From NCBI RefSeq assembly GCF_003014735.1, contig NZ_PYAX01000012.1, forward strand, positions 124,001-188,000: a stretch of 64,000 bases of DNA. The letters run 5' to 3'. Origin of the DNA: Saccharothrix carnea. GTDB taxonomy: Bacteria > Actinomycetota > Actinomycetes > Mycobacteriales > Pseudonocardiaceae. The position numbers and the translations under genes are program-made. The first letter of the stretch is position 1. Every line of letters starts with the position of its first letter. The notes beneath the pieces were generated by a model that was given only the letters and a program-made list of their open reading frames with translations, was not told where the DNA came from and did not search any database. Shown here piece after piece: positions 43,684-52,292 of this stretch.

Positions 43684-45134
43684 CCGCCACCCGCACCGAG
43701 GTGCTCGTCGTGGGTGCCGGCCTGTCCGGTCTGCGCCAGGCCGCCGACCTGGCCGCCGCCGGGATCGACTTCCTCGTCCTGGAGAAGGCGGCCGACCTCG
43801 GCGGCACGTGGCGCGACAACACCTACCCCGATGCCGCGTGCGACGTGGAATCCGACCTCTACTCCTATGCCCGCGACCGCAACCCGGGGTGGAGCTCCGC
43901 CTACGCCACCCAGCCCGAGATCCTCGCCTACCTGCGGGACGTGGCCCGGCGCCGCGGCCTGCTGCCCTCGATCCGGTTCGGCACCGAGGTCACCGGGGCG
44001 CGGTGGCAGGCCGACACCAGGACGTGGGTGGTCTCGACCGCGACGGGCGTCACCTGCACCAGCCGGTTCCTCGTGCTCGGCGTCGGTGGCCTGCACACAC
44101 CGCGGGTGCCGGACCTGCCGGGCTCCTTCGCCGGGCACTCCTGGCACTCCTCGCGCTGGAACCACGACGTCGACCTCACCGGCAAGCGGGTCGCCCTCGT
44201 CGGCGTGGGCGCCTCCGGCGTCCAGCTCGTGCCGCACCTGGCCGAACGTGCCGCGACGCTGACCGTCTTCCAGCGCACCCCGGCGTGGGTCCTGCCGAAG
44301 GCCGACGCCCCGGTCCCGGCGTGGCGCAAGCGGCTGTACCGCCGGCTGCCGTGGACGCAGTCGCTGCACCGGCTGAGGATCTACCTGCGCCGCGAGAAGC
44401 GGGGTCTCGGCTTCCACCACCGCCCGGACGCGCTCGCGGCCGCGGAACCGGTGGTGCTCGGCCGGATCGCCGCCCAAGTCGACTCACCGCGACTGCGGGA
44501 CGAGCTCACGCCCCGGTACCGGCTCGGCTGCAAGCGGGTGCTGTTCTCCAACGACTACTACCCGGCGCTCAACCGGGCCAACGTCCACGTCGTCACCGGC
44601 GGACCCACCGCCCTGCGTCCACGTGCCGTCGTGGACGAGGAGGGGCAGGAGCACGAGGCCGACGTGGTCGTGTACGCGACCGGGTTCGACGTCACCGGGT
44701 CGTTCCACCACATCGGGATCGAGGGCGCGGACGGGCGTCGGCTGGAGGACGCCTGGCGCACGGGCGCGTCCACGTACAACGGCGTTGCGGTGTCCGGCTT
44801 CCCGAACATGTTCCTGCTGCTCGGTCCCCACAGCGCGGTGCCGTACACGGGGGCCGTGGTCAACATCGAGGCACAGTCCAGGTACGTCGTCCGCGCGATC
44901 CGGGCGGTGCGCGCGGCCGGTGCCACGGCGTTGGTCGTCCGGCCGGAAGCGGAGCGGCGCTTCCAGGAAGGGCTGCGGCGCCGGTTCACCCGGACGATAT
45001 GGCACGTGGGCGGTTGCCGGACCTGGTACCACGACGACTCCACGGCCGGGACCGTGCTCTACCCGGGCTCCACCCTGGAGTACCGCCTGCTGCTCCGCTC
45101 GGTGCGCCTGCGCGACTACGCGCTGATCCGGTGA
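43680..45134 (+). CDS. Baeyer-Villiger-type flavin monooxygenase
   Basis: A 484-residue class B flavoprotein. FAD-binding VVGAGLSGLRQAADL is at about 10-24, followed by GGTWRDNTYPDAACDVESDLYSY, typical of BVMOs. The BVMO fingerprint FAGHSWHSSRW (FxGxxxHxxxW) lies just before the NADPH-binding VALVGVGASGVQLVPHL. ATG 43680 overlaps the PKS stop (ATGA), so it is made together with the synthase and very likely acts on its product, inserting oxygen next to a ketone or hydroxylating it. Confidence 0.9.
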   Translation: MTATRTEVLVVGAGLSGLRQAADLAAAGIDFLVLEKAADLGGTWRDNTYPDAACDVESDLYSYARDRNPGWSSAYATQPEILAYLRDVARRRGLLPSIRFGTEVTGARWQADTRTWVVSTATGVTCTSRFLVLGVGGLHTPRVPDLPGSFAGHSWHSSRWNHDVDLTGKRVALVGVGASGVQLVPHLAERAATLTVFQRTPAWVLPKADAPVPAWRKRLYRRLPWTQSLHRLRIYLRREKRGLGFHHRPDALAAAEPVVLGRIAAQVDSPRLRDELTPRYRLGCKRVLFSNDYYPALNRANVHVVTGGPTALRPRAVVDEEGQEHEADVVVYATGFDVTGSFHHIGIEGADGRRLEDAWRTGASTYNGVAVSGFPNMFLLLGPHSAVPYTGAVVNIEAQSRYVVRAIRAVRAAGATALVVRPEAERRFQEGLRRRFTRTIWHVGGCRTWYHDDSTAGTVLYPGSTLEYRLLLRSVRLRDYALIR

Positions 45135-45141
45135 GGCCCGG

Positions 45142-46794
45142 TCACTTGCCGCGCGGGTAGGTCTTCTGCACCTCGCCGGTCAAGGTCGCTTGCAGGTAGG
45201 CGCCGCCGTAGTCGTCGGCCAGGTACACCCGTACCGACGGCTCACCGTCGATGATGTCGGTGCTCACGATCACGTACCGCATGGTCGGCTGCGGTACGCC
45301 CAGGTTCTGGTTCGCCTGCTCGAACAGCGCGGGCAGCGCGTCCCAGTTCACCTGGTTCAGGTCGAGCACGGCGCGGTCGGCGTCCACCCCGTCCGCGCCC
45401 TGCCTGGTCGCCTTGCCGCCCCGGTACTCGAAGTCGTCGAAGCCGTGCGCGACCGCCGGGGTCGGTGCGACCGCCGACGCGCGCTCCGACCACAGCACCA
45501 GTTCGGACACCTTGGTGCCGCCCATGGCCTCGCCGAGCACGCCGACCGCTTTGCGCGCGCCGGCGGGCGTGAGCAGGTCCTCCTTCTCCGGGGCGGCCAC
45601 CGTGGTCGTCGGACCGGCGGGCAGGTCGACGTCCGGCTGGGTGGTCGTCGTGGTGGTCGTCGAGCCCTTGCCGGAGTTCGCCGAGACGTTCGCGTCGGTC
45701 AGGTGCACCACCAGCAGGGTGGTCGCGACCACGAGCGCCACGCCGACCAGCGAGAGCACCACGGCACCCGTCCGCTTGCGCGTTCTCGGCAGCGGGGCCG
45801 GGTAGGACGGTGGATAACCGCGGGCGGGCGGCCCGCCGACCGGTGCCGGCGTCGGACCGGACTGCCACCGGGGGTACTGCGGCTGCGGACCGCTCGGCGG
45901 CCCCTGCACCGGGAACCCCGCCGGGGTGGGAGGTCCCAGCGGCGGCGCGTGGTCAGCGCGCTCGGCCGCGGCGAACATCTGGTCCAGCACCTCGCCGGTC
46001 GGTCGTTCGGCCGGGTCGTTGCGGAGGGCGGCGTTCAGCGCGGGTGCCAGCGGGCCCGCGCGCCGCGGCGGCGGCACCGGCTCGGTCATCACCGCGGCGA
46101 GCGTCGCCATCGTCGTCGCGCGGCGCATCGGGTGGTGGCCCTCGACGGCCACGTACAGCAGCATCGCCAGCGACCAGAAGTCCGACGCGGCGTGCGTCTC
46201 GTCGCCGCGCAGCCGTTCCGGGGCGATGTACTCGGGTGAGCCGATGACGTCACCGGTCGCGGTGAGCTGGGTCGAGCCCTGCAGCGCGGCGATGCCGAAG
46301 TCGGTGAGCACGGCGCTGCCGTCCGTTCGGAGCAGCACGTTGCCCGGCTTGACGTCGCGGTGCATCACGCCGGCGGAGTGCGCCGAGCGCAGTGCCGCGA
46401 GCACGTCCCGCCCCACTCGCGCCGCCTCGGACGGGGTGAGCACGCCGTCGTTCAGCCGCGCGTCCAGCGACGTGCCGCGGACCAGTTCCATGACGATCCA
46501 CGGGTACGGCGAGTCCGGCGAGTCGATGATCTGGTAGATCGACACGACGTTCGGGTGCTGCAACCGGGCGAGCGCGCGGGACTCGCGCAACACGCGTTCC
46601 CGGAGCTGGGCGGCCATCGCGGGGTTGCCCTCGAGCTGGTCGGCGTCGGCGGGGCGGACCTCCTTGATGGCCACCTCGCGGTGCAGCCCCAGGTCCAGGG
46701 CACGCCAGACCGTGCCCATCCCACCGCTGCCCAGCCTCTCCAGCAGCTCGAACCGGCCGTCGAGGATCCGGCCGCTGTGCTCTCGCTCAGACAC
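45142..46794 (-). CDS. Membrane Ser/Thr protein kinase (PknB-like) with extracellular sensor domain
   Basis: A 550-residue receptor-like kinase. The kinase domain covers about 10-275: GSGGMGTVWRAL, AIKEV lysine, HRDVKPGN catalytic loop, DFG, GSPEYIAPE. A Pro/Gly-rich juxtamembrane linker covers about 285-340, one membrane helix lies at about 345-367 (GAVVLSLVGVALVVATTLLVV), and then comes a Thr-rich spacer. The extracellular domain of about 160 residues (LTPAGARKAVGVLGEAMG to the end) has no PASTA repeats and is not recognised. It is convergent with the BVMO gene, 7 bp away. Confidence 0.9.
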   Translation of the reverse strand: MSEREHSGRILDGRFELLERLGSGGMGTVWRALDLGLHREVAIKEVRPADADQLEGNPAMAAQLRERVLRESRALARLQHPNVVSIYQIIDSPDSPYPWIVMELVRGTSLDARLNDGVLTPSEAARVGRDVLAALRSAHSAGVMHRDVKPGNVLLRTDGSAVLTDFGIAALQGSTQLTATGDVIGSPEYIAPERLRGDETHAASDFWSLAMLLYVAVEGHHPMRRATTMATLAAVMTEPVPPPRRAGPLAPALNAALRNDPAERPTGEVLDQMFAAAERADHAPPLGPPTPAGFPVQGPPSGPQPQYPRWQSGPTPAPVGGPPARGYPPSYPAPLPRTRKRTGAVVLSLVGVALVVATTLLVVHLTDANVSANSGKGSTTTTTTTQPDVDLPAGPTTTVAAPEKEDLLTPAGARKAVGVLGEAMGGTKVSELVLWSERASAVAPTPAVAHGFDDFEYRGGKATRQGADGVDADRAVLDLNQVNWDALPALFEQANQNLGVPQPTMRYVIVSTDIIDGEPSVRVYLADDYGGAYLQATLTGEVQKTYPRGK

Positions 46795-47409
46795 CGCGTC
46801 ACGCTAGCAACCGGCCACCGGGGACCGGGGAACCGGCAGCACTTCCGCACGGTCGAAGGGTGCTGCCCTGGGAGTGGGCAGCGCCCTCCGGGTCGGGTGG
46901 CCGCGGCGCGGAGTCCGGCCGGTTCCGCCTGATCCAGGCCGCCCTCGGCGCACCACCCGGGACCCGTGCCGACCAGACCGCCGCCGCCGGGCTGCCGCTG
47001 CACACCTGGCGGCTCGCCCGGGGACTGCGGGACTTCCCGCACCGGCAGGGCCACTGGCATCACATGGGGCCGCACACCGGTCGGCCCTGAACGCCGCCCG
47101 TGAGCTGGGGGACCAAGCGCTGGCGGCGTACGCGCTGCGCGACCTCGGCACCGCGGCGACCCGGCTCGCCGGACCGGCAACACGGGTGGAGCTGAAGTGC
47201 CCTGGGACGCAGGTCGGGTAGCGTGCGGGCCATGTCGAGTCCCGAGTCGGACGAGGTGGGGGCTTTCGGTCACGCCGTCAGCCCCTGAACCACCGAGCTC
47301 ATAGGCCCTGCCGTCCCACCGCGTGCCGCGGTCGGACGAGCGCGCCCTCGGGGGCCTGGCCGCGGTGACGAGATGACCTCCTCGCTTCTCCTCGCCTCGG
47401 AGCCACTCG
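46795..47409. other. 615-bp gap holding a regulator remnant
   Basis: Between the kinase start and the efflux-pump start. Apart from the decayed TPR segment described separately at 46989-47171, I find no intact gene. The stretch 47222-47409 shows no clear promoter or palindrome. Confidence 0.5.
46989..47171 (+). pseudogene. Frameshifted remnant of an AfsR/SARP-type TPR region
   Basis: One frame (46989-47069) reads GLPLHTWRLARGLRDFPHRQGHWHHMG. A second frame (47063-47171) continues AAHRSALNAARELGDQALAAYALRDLG. Joined, they match the common NB-ARC/TPR motif in which a pair resembling LxDFLHRxGHW is followed by AALxAAxxLGDxxxxAYALRxLG. The frame change near 47065 and the lack of flanking domains show a dead fragment. 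Confidence 0.55.
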
Positions 47410-48567
47410 ATGCCTCTTCCGCTGTACCTGCTCGCCCTGGCGGTCTTCGCCATGGGCACCTCGGAGTTCATGCTCGCCGGCCTCGTGCCGGACCTCGCCT
47501 CGGACCTCGACGTCTCCGTGGGCACCGCGGGCACGCTCACCTCGGCCTTCGCGATCGGCCTGGTCGTCGGTGCGCCCCTGGTGGCCGCGCTCGCCCGTGA
47601 CTGGCCGAGGCGCTTGAGCCTGCTCGGGTTCATCCTCGCGTTCGCGGCCGCGCACGTCGTGGGAGCCGTCACCACGAGCTTCCCGGTCCTGTTCGCCACC
47701 CGGGTCGTGGCCGCGCTGGCGAACGCGGGGTTCCTCGCGGTCGCGCTGACGGCCGCCGCCGCGCTGGTCCCACCCGACCAGAAGGGGCGTGCGCTGGCCG
47801 TGCTGTTGTCCGGTACGACAATGGCCACGATCGCCGGTGTCCCCGGCGGGTCGGCACTCGGCGCGGTGCTCGGCTGGCGGGCCACGTTCTGGGCTGTCGC
47901 CGCACTCTGCCTGCCCGCCGCGCTCGGCGTGCTGAAGGGAATCCCGGCCGGGCGGGTGCGGGAAGAGGTGACCGGCGGGCCGACCTTGCGAGCGGAGCTC
48001 GCCCAGCTCAGCCGTCCCCGGTTGGTGCTGGTCCTGGTGCTCGGCGCGCTGGTGAACTCGGCGACGTTCGCGAGCTTCACCTTCCTCGCCCCCGTCGTGA
48101 CCGGTACCGCGGGGTTGGGCGAGCTGTGGATCCCGGTCGCCTTGGTGCTCTTCGGTGCCGGCTCGTTCGTCGGCGTCACCGTCGCGGGACGGTGGTCCGA
48201 CCGGCGCCCCACCCTGGTCCTGGCGGTCGGCGGTCCGCTGCTGCTCATCGGCTGGCCGGTCCTGGCCGTGCTGGCCGACGAGCCGGTCGCGCTGCTCTCC
48301 CTGGTCTTCGTGCAGGGCGCGCTGTCGTTCGCGCTGGGCAGCACGCTCATCACACGGGTCCTTTATGAAGCGGCGGGAGCACCCACCATGGCCGGCTCGT
48401 ACGCGACCGCGGCACTCAACGTGGGCGCCACCGTTGGACCACTCGTCGCCGCGACCACTCTCGGCACGGCCGCCGGAAACGTCGGTCCGCTGTGGGCGAG
48501 CGGGCTCCTGGTCGCGGTCGCACTGCTCATCGCCTTCCCCTCGCGGAAAGCGATCGCGACCGGCTGA
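47410..48567 (+). CDS. MFS efflux transporter, Cmx/CmrA (DHA1) type
   Basis: A 385-residue twelve-helix drug/proton antiporter. The N-terminus (LYLLALAVFAMGTSEFMLAGLVPDLASDL) and the stretch RALAVLLSGTTMATIAGVPGGSALGAVLGWRATFWAV closely resemble Cmx/CmrA chloramphenicol exporters. Motif A-like GRWSDRRPTLVL lies between later helices. It stands between the type I PKS region and the type II cluster and may export a product of either; resistance to chloramphenicol itself is not implied. Start ATG 47410. Confidence 0.9.
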   Translation: MPLPLYLLALAVFAMGTSEFMLAGLVPDLASDLDVSVGTAGTLTSAFAIGLVVGAPLVAALARDWPRRLSLLGFILAFAAAHVVGAVTTSFPVLFATRVVAALANAGFLAVALTAAAALVPPDQKGRALAVLLSGTTMATIAGVPGGSALGAVLGWRATFWAVAALCLPAALGVLKGIPAGRVREEVTGGPTLRAELAQLSRPRLVLVLVLGALVNSATFASFTFLAPVVTGTAGLGELWIPVALVLFGAGSFVGVTVAGRWSDRRPTLVLAVGGPLLLIGWPVLAVLADEPVALLSLVFVQGALSFALGSTLITRVLYEAAGAPTMAGSYATAALNVGATVGPLVAATTLGTAAGNVGPLWASGLLVAVALLIAFPSRKAIATG

Positions 48568-48734
48568 CGCGCCGGTCTCACACGGATACCGCGCCGTGCC
48601 CGCCAGACTCGCACCTTGATCGTGAACAACCCGGGGAGCATCGAATGCCCGACTCGACCCGTTCCTCTCGATGCCCGACCGGGTGGCCGACATCGTCACG
48701 ACCCTCGGCTGACCGGACGCACCGGCTCGGCGGG

Positions 48735-49631
48735 TCAGGCGCCGCCCAGCAGCAGGCGGGCCTTGGTCGACAGTTCCCCGTGCACGAAATCGCGCACGCC
48801 AGTCAGGTCGTCGCCCAGCACCGCGCGGGCGCCCGCCTCGTCCACCACGGCCACCTGGCGCGAGGTCACCGTGCTGCCGCCCGGCGCGGTGGCGATGTGC
48901 CAGCTCGCGTGGTGGCTGCTGCCCAGCGGCGGCAGGAGGAGGTGCTTGTAGGCCAGCGCGTGGTGCGGGAAGCCGACGCGGGCCAGCCGGGTGGTCAGGG
49001 TCCCGCCGCGCGCCTCGCGCGTCACCACCTCCACGACCTGCGCGTCACCGGCTTCGTACCGGGTCTCGGCGCTCTCGACGTGGGCCAGCGCGTCCGGCCA
49101 CTTCGCCGCCTGCCACAGGTAGGCGTAGACCTGCTCCGGCGGCCTGGGCACGTCGACGGTGTCCACGACGACGACCACGAAGGCGGGGTCCTGCTCGGCG
49201 GCGGCACGCACCGCGGCCGTCTCGCGCGCCGCGATGTCCTCGATGCCCGCACGCACACCGTCCAGCGCGTCCTCGTCGGCAGTGACGCGGTGCGACAGGG
49301 TGAGCAGCGAGCCGCCGGCCGGTGCGGGGGAGACCTGCCACGTCCGCTCCATCGCCGTCACCGGCGGGTGCGGCCGTTCGGGGCGGAAGGTGAGGCGGCG
49401 GTGGTCGCGGTCGACCTCGCGGAACGCCGCCCAGTGCTCGATCGCGTCGTCGAAGGTCGCCCACATGCCGACGCGCTCGACACCGTCCCGCCCGCCGAGC
49501 GATTCCACCAGCACGAACGGCCGGAACAGGCGGGGCCACTGGTCGAGGTCGGCGAGCAGGTCGAAGACGTGGTCCGGTGCCGCGTCGACGTGGACCTCGT
49601 GCCGGGCGGTGTGCTCCGCTGACCGTGCCAT
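48735..49631 (-). CDS. Di-domain polyketide aromatase/cyclase (first of two)
   Basis: A 298-residue protein with two START/SRPBCC folds, about 8-150 (HEVHVDAAPDHVFDLLADLDQWPRLF) and 158-298 (VDVPRPPEQVYAYLWQAAKWPDALAHVES). It has the layout of ActVII-type aromatase/cyclases that fold and dehydrate the first ring of C9-reduced polyketides. It is shorter and more diverged than the second copy at 59715-60656. ATG 49631 follows GAAGGGGG. It is transcribed leftward, divergent from the aminotransferase gene, at the left edge of the type II cluster. Having two such enzymes is unusual; this one may act on a later ring or on a different intermediate. Confidence 0.87.
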   Translation of the reverse strand: MARSAEHTARHEVHVDAAPDHVFDLLADLDQWPRLFRPFVLVESLGGRDGVERVGMWATFDDAIEHWAAFREVDRDHRRLTFRPERPHPPVTAMERTWQVSPAPAGGSLLTLSHRVTADEDALDGVRAGIEDIAARETAAVRAAAEQDPAFVVVVVDTVDVPRPPEQVYAYLWQAAKWPDALAHVESAETRYEAGDAQVVEVVTREARGGTLTTRLARVGFPHHALAYKHLLLPPLGSSHHASWHIATAPGGSTVTSRQVAVVDEAGARAVLGDDLTGVRDFVHGELSTKARLLLGGA

Positions 49632-49727
49632 CTCGCTGCCCCCTTCGTCGTGGACCTGCCGGTGACCTTGGCCGCACCCGGTCGGCGGGCGCTTGAGGCG
49701 CGCTGGACCGCCCCACGTACAGCGGCC

Positions 49728-49744
49728 CTCGACCGGCGGTCGAG
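49728..49744. promoter_or_regulatory. 17-nt palindrome in a divergent promoter of the type II cluster
   Basis: CTCGACCG-G-CGGTCGAG, a perfect palindrome about centrally placed between the leftward aromatase/cyclase (start 49631) and the rightward aminotransferase (start 49795). Likely an operator for a dimeric (for example TetR-type) cluster regulator encoded outside the window. Confidence 0.5.
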
Positions 49745-49794
49745 CGGGAGCGGCGACGCTGCACCGGAACGGTCGGCCACCACCGGGAGTGCGG

Positions 49795-50946
49795 ATGATC
49801 AACCTGTTCCAACCCCAGGTCGGCGACGCGGAGCTGGCCGCGGTCGCCGAGGTGTTCGAGCGCAGGTGGCTCGGGCACGGCCCGCGCACCACCGCGTTCG
49901 AGGACGAGTTCGCCGAGCACCTCGGGGTGCCGCCCGACCGGGTGCTGTTCCTCAACTCCGGCACCGCCAGCCTGTTCGTGGGGCTGGACTTGCTCGACCT
50001 CGGCCCCGGCGACGAGGTGGTGCTGCCCTCGGTGGCGTTCATCGCCGCCGCCAACGCCGTCGTGTCGGCCGGTGCGCGGCCGGTGTTCTGCGACGTGGAC
50101 CCGCGCACCCTCAACCCGACGCTCGCCGACGTCGAGCGCGCCGTCACCCCCGCGACCAAGGCGGTCGTGGTGCTGCACTACGGCGGCTACCCCGGTGACG
50201 TGGTGGCGATCGCCGAGTTCTGCGCCGAGCGCGGCATCGACCTGCTGGAGGACGCCGCCTGCTCGCCCGCGTCCCGTGTGGACGGTCGGGCGGCGGGTTC
50301 GTTCGGCGACCTGGCGATCTGGAGCTTCGACGCGGCCAAGGTCATGGTGACCGGCGACGGCGGGATGCTCTACGTGCGTGACGCCGACCGCGCCGAGCGC
50401 GCGCGCAGGCTCGTCTACCACGGGCTGCGCCACGCCAGCGGCCTCGGCCGGGCGCGCACGGCGGGGCAGTGGTGGAAGTTGGACGTGGAGGAGGTCGGCA
50501 GGCGCGTCATCGGCAACGACCTGACCGCGGCCATCGGCTCCGTGCAGCTGCGCAAGCTGCCCGCGATGGTGGCGCGGCGGCGCGAGATCGTCGAGCTGTA
50601 CGACCGGGAACTGGCCGACGTGGCGGGTCTGGCGCTGCCGCCGCCGTTGCCCGCCGGGCACGAGTCGTCCTACTACTTCTACTGGGTGCAGATGGACCCG
50701 GCGATCCGCGACGACGTGGCGTCCGACCTGTTCGCCGAGGGCGTCTACACCACGTTCCGGTACGAGCCGCTGCACCGGGTGCCGCTCTACGGCGCCGTGG
50801 ACGCGGAGCTGCCGGGCACGGAGTGGCTGGCGGGGCGCACGCTGTGCCTGCCGCTGCACCCAGGGCTGTCCGACGAGGACGTGCGCGTCGTGGCCGACCG
50901 CCTGCGCAAGGCCGTCGAGTCCCGGCCCGGGAGGGCGGACCGGTGA
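49795..50946 (+). CDS. DegT/DnrJ/EryC1/StrS-family PLP aminotransferase
   Basis: A 383-residue fold-type I aminotransferase of the sugar-aminotransferase family. Marks: FLNSGTASLFVGL (54-66), VVLPSVAFIAAANAV, LLEDAACSPAS with Asp153, and IWSFDAAKVMVTGDGGM with Lys182 as the PLP lysine (equivalent to the usual FSFxxxKxxTxGxGG). Relatives aminate NDP-keto sugars or cyclic ketones. No NDP-sugar genes are in the window, so the acceptor could be a sugar made by genes further right, or the polyketide itself. ATG 49795 follows GGGAG. Coupled by GTGA to the SnoaL-like gene. Confidence 0.9.
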   Translation: MINLFQPQVGDAELAAVAEVFERRWLGHGPRTTAFEDEFAEHLGVPPDRVLFLNSGTASLFVGLDLLDLGPGDEVVLPSVAFIAAANAVVSAGARPVFCDVDPRTLNPTLADVERAVTPATKAVVVLHYGGYPGDVVAIAEFCAERGIDLLEDAACSPASRVDGRAAGSFGDLAIWSFDAAKVMVTGDGGMLYVRDADRAERARRLVYHGLRHASGLGRARTAGQWWKLDVEEVGRRVIGNDLTAAIGSVQLRKLPAMVARRREIVELYDRELADVAGLALPPPLPAGHESSYYFYWVQMDPAIRDDVASDLFAEGVYTTFRYEPLHRVPLYGAVDAELPGTEWLAGRTLCLPLHPGLSDEDVRVVADRLRKAVESRPGRADR

Positions 50947-51353
50947 CGGCGGACCTGCTCGCGTCGGTGCAGCAGTTCTACGGCAGGCAGATGCGGTTGT
51001 CCGAGGACGGTGCCGTGGACGAGTGGGCGGCCACCTTCACCGAGGACGCCGTGTTCGAGGACTCCACCGAGCCGGAACCGCTGCGCGGGCGTGACGCGAT
51101 CCGCGAGTCGGTGCGCCGCGGCGTGGCCCGGATCGCCGCCGCGGACCTGGACTTCCGGCACTGGTTCGGCATGGTCGACGTCGAGCCGGACGCGGACGGC
51201 GGCGTGTTCACGCGGTACGCCGCGCTGGCGGTCGTCACACCGCGCGGCGGCACGGCGGCGCTGCTCGGCAACGCCGACTGCCACGACCACCTGGTGCCGT
51301 CACCGGGCGGGTGGCTGGTGCGCCACCGCGCCGTGCGGTTCGACGGCACCTGA
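50943..51353 (+). CDS. SnoaL-like NTF2-fold protein (copy 1)
   Basis: A 136-residue protein starting at GTG 50943, overlapping the aminotransferase stop. Pattern: VQQFYGRQMRLSEDGAVDEWAATFTEDAVFED, GRDAIRESVRRG, FRHWFGMVDVEP, NADCHDHLV. It is a clear paralogue of the protein at 61744-62187. Such proteins in aromatic polyketide clusters act as cyclases, hydroxylase partners or pathway helpers. The conserved His and Asp residues could be catalytic, but no reaction can be assigned. Confidence 0.82.
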   Translation: MTADLLASVQQFYGRQMRLSEDGAVDEWAATFTEDAVFEDSTEPEPLRGRDAIRESVRRGVARIAAADLDFRHWFGMVDVEPDADGGVFTRYAALAVVTPRGGTAALLGNADCHDHLVPSPGGWLVRHRAVRFDGT

Positions 51354-51374
51354 CCGGCCGTCCGGTCGGACCGC

Positions 51375-52292
51375 TCAGGCGCGGCACGGCAGCGGACCGC
51401 CGTGGTGCTCCACCATCTCCAGGAACACCGCCAGCACGTCCAGCGGGGTGCCCTCCGGCGCGCCCCGCTGCTCGGCGTAGGCCCGGTGCAGGTTGCCGAC
51501 CAGCCGCTCGGCGTCGAGCAGCTCGGCGAACGCGCCGAGATCGGTTTCCCGGGCCAGTTCCAGCGGCGTGAGGCCAGCGTCCACCCCGTCCCGGGCGAGG
51601 TCGCGCAGCCACCGGAAGTACGCCTCGGTGGCGTCCAGCAGCTCCGGCCCGCCCACCGGGCCGTGACCGGGCACGATCACCGCCGGTTCCAGCGCGCGGA
51701 TCAGCTCCAGCGTGCGCAACGACCCCGACACCGACCCCATCAGGCAGAACGGGGTGGCACCGTTGAGGACCACGTCGCCCGCGAACAGCACCGACCGGTC
51801 CGGCACCCACACCAGGGTGTCGGTGGTGGTGTGCGCGGGACCGGGATGGATCAGCTCCAGCGGCACGCCGCCCGCGTGCACGGTCGCCCGGTCCCGGTAG
51901 GTGACCTGCGGCAGCGCCACCCGCAGGTCGCCCCACGTGACGTCCGGCCACAGCCCGCACATGCCGAGGTCCGCCACCCCCGCCTCGGTCCGCGCCGCCT
52001 CGTGCGCGACGACGACGGCCTCCGGCTGGAACACGGAGTTGCCGAACGTGTGGTCGCCGTGGAAGTGCGTGTTGACCACCACGCGCGGTGCGGCCGACGC
52101 GACCGAGGCGACGGCGTCCCGGAACCGGCGGGCGCGTTCCTCGGTGGCCGCCGTGTCGACCACCACCGCCTCACCGTCGGACACCACCACCCCGGCGTTG
52201 CTCAGGCACCAACCTCCGTCCGGCTGCTCGTGGGCGAAGACACCGTCCGCCACCTCTTCCAGCCGGGACGCCGTCCCACGCCGAACCGCCAC
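51375..52292 (-). CDS. ActIV-type metallo-beta-lactamase-fold polyketide cyclase/thioesterase
   Basis: A 305-residue MBL-fold enzyme. Zinc motif HFHGDH: His76, His78, Asp80, His81. Further family marks are GGWCLSNAGVVV, PGPAHTTTDTLVWVPDRSVLFAGDVVLNGATPF and VPGHGPVGG. The whole length, including the helical tail (LGAFAELLDAERLVGNLHRAYAE), follows ActIV, which closes the second ring and releases the bicyclic octaketide from the ACP in actinorhodin synthesis. It faces away from KSalpha and shares its 225-bp promoter region. The family assignment is confident; substrate length is inferred. Confidence 0.88.
   Translation of the reverse strand: MAVRRGTASRLEEVADGVFAHEQPDGGWCLSNAGVVVSDGEAVVVDTAATEERARRFRDAVASVASAAPRVVVNTHFHGDHTFGNSVFQPEAVVVAHEAARTEAGVADLGMCGLWPDVTWGDLRVALPQVTYRDRATVHAGGVPLELIHPGPAHTTTDTLVWVPDRSVLFAGDVVLNGATPFCLMGSVSGSLRTLELIRALEPAVIVPGHGPVGGPELLDATEAYFRWLRDLARDGVDAGLTPLELARETDLGAFAELLDAERLVGNLHRAYAEQRGAPEGTPLDVLAVFLEMVEHHGGPLPCRA

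Noticed and set aside
47410-48567. A chloramphenicol resistance gene
   Set aside because: Similarity to Cmx/CmrA exporters is clear, but the family exports varied compounds; only an efflux-pump call is justified.
48629-48712. A frame ending DPFLSMPDRVADIVTTLG, like the tail of a hydrolase
   Set aside because: Only about 28 codons after a stop, without start or ribosome site; too short to call even as a pseudogene.
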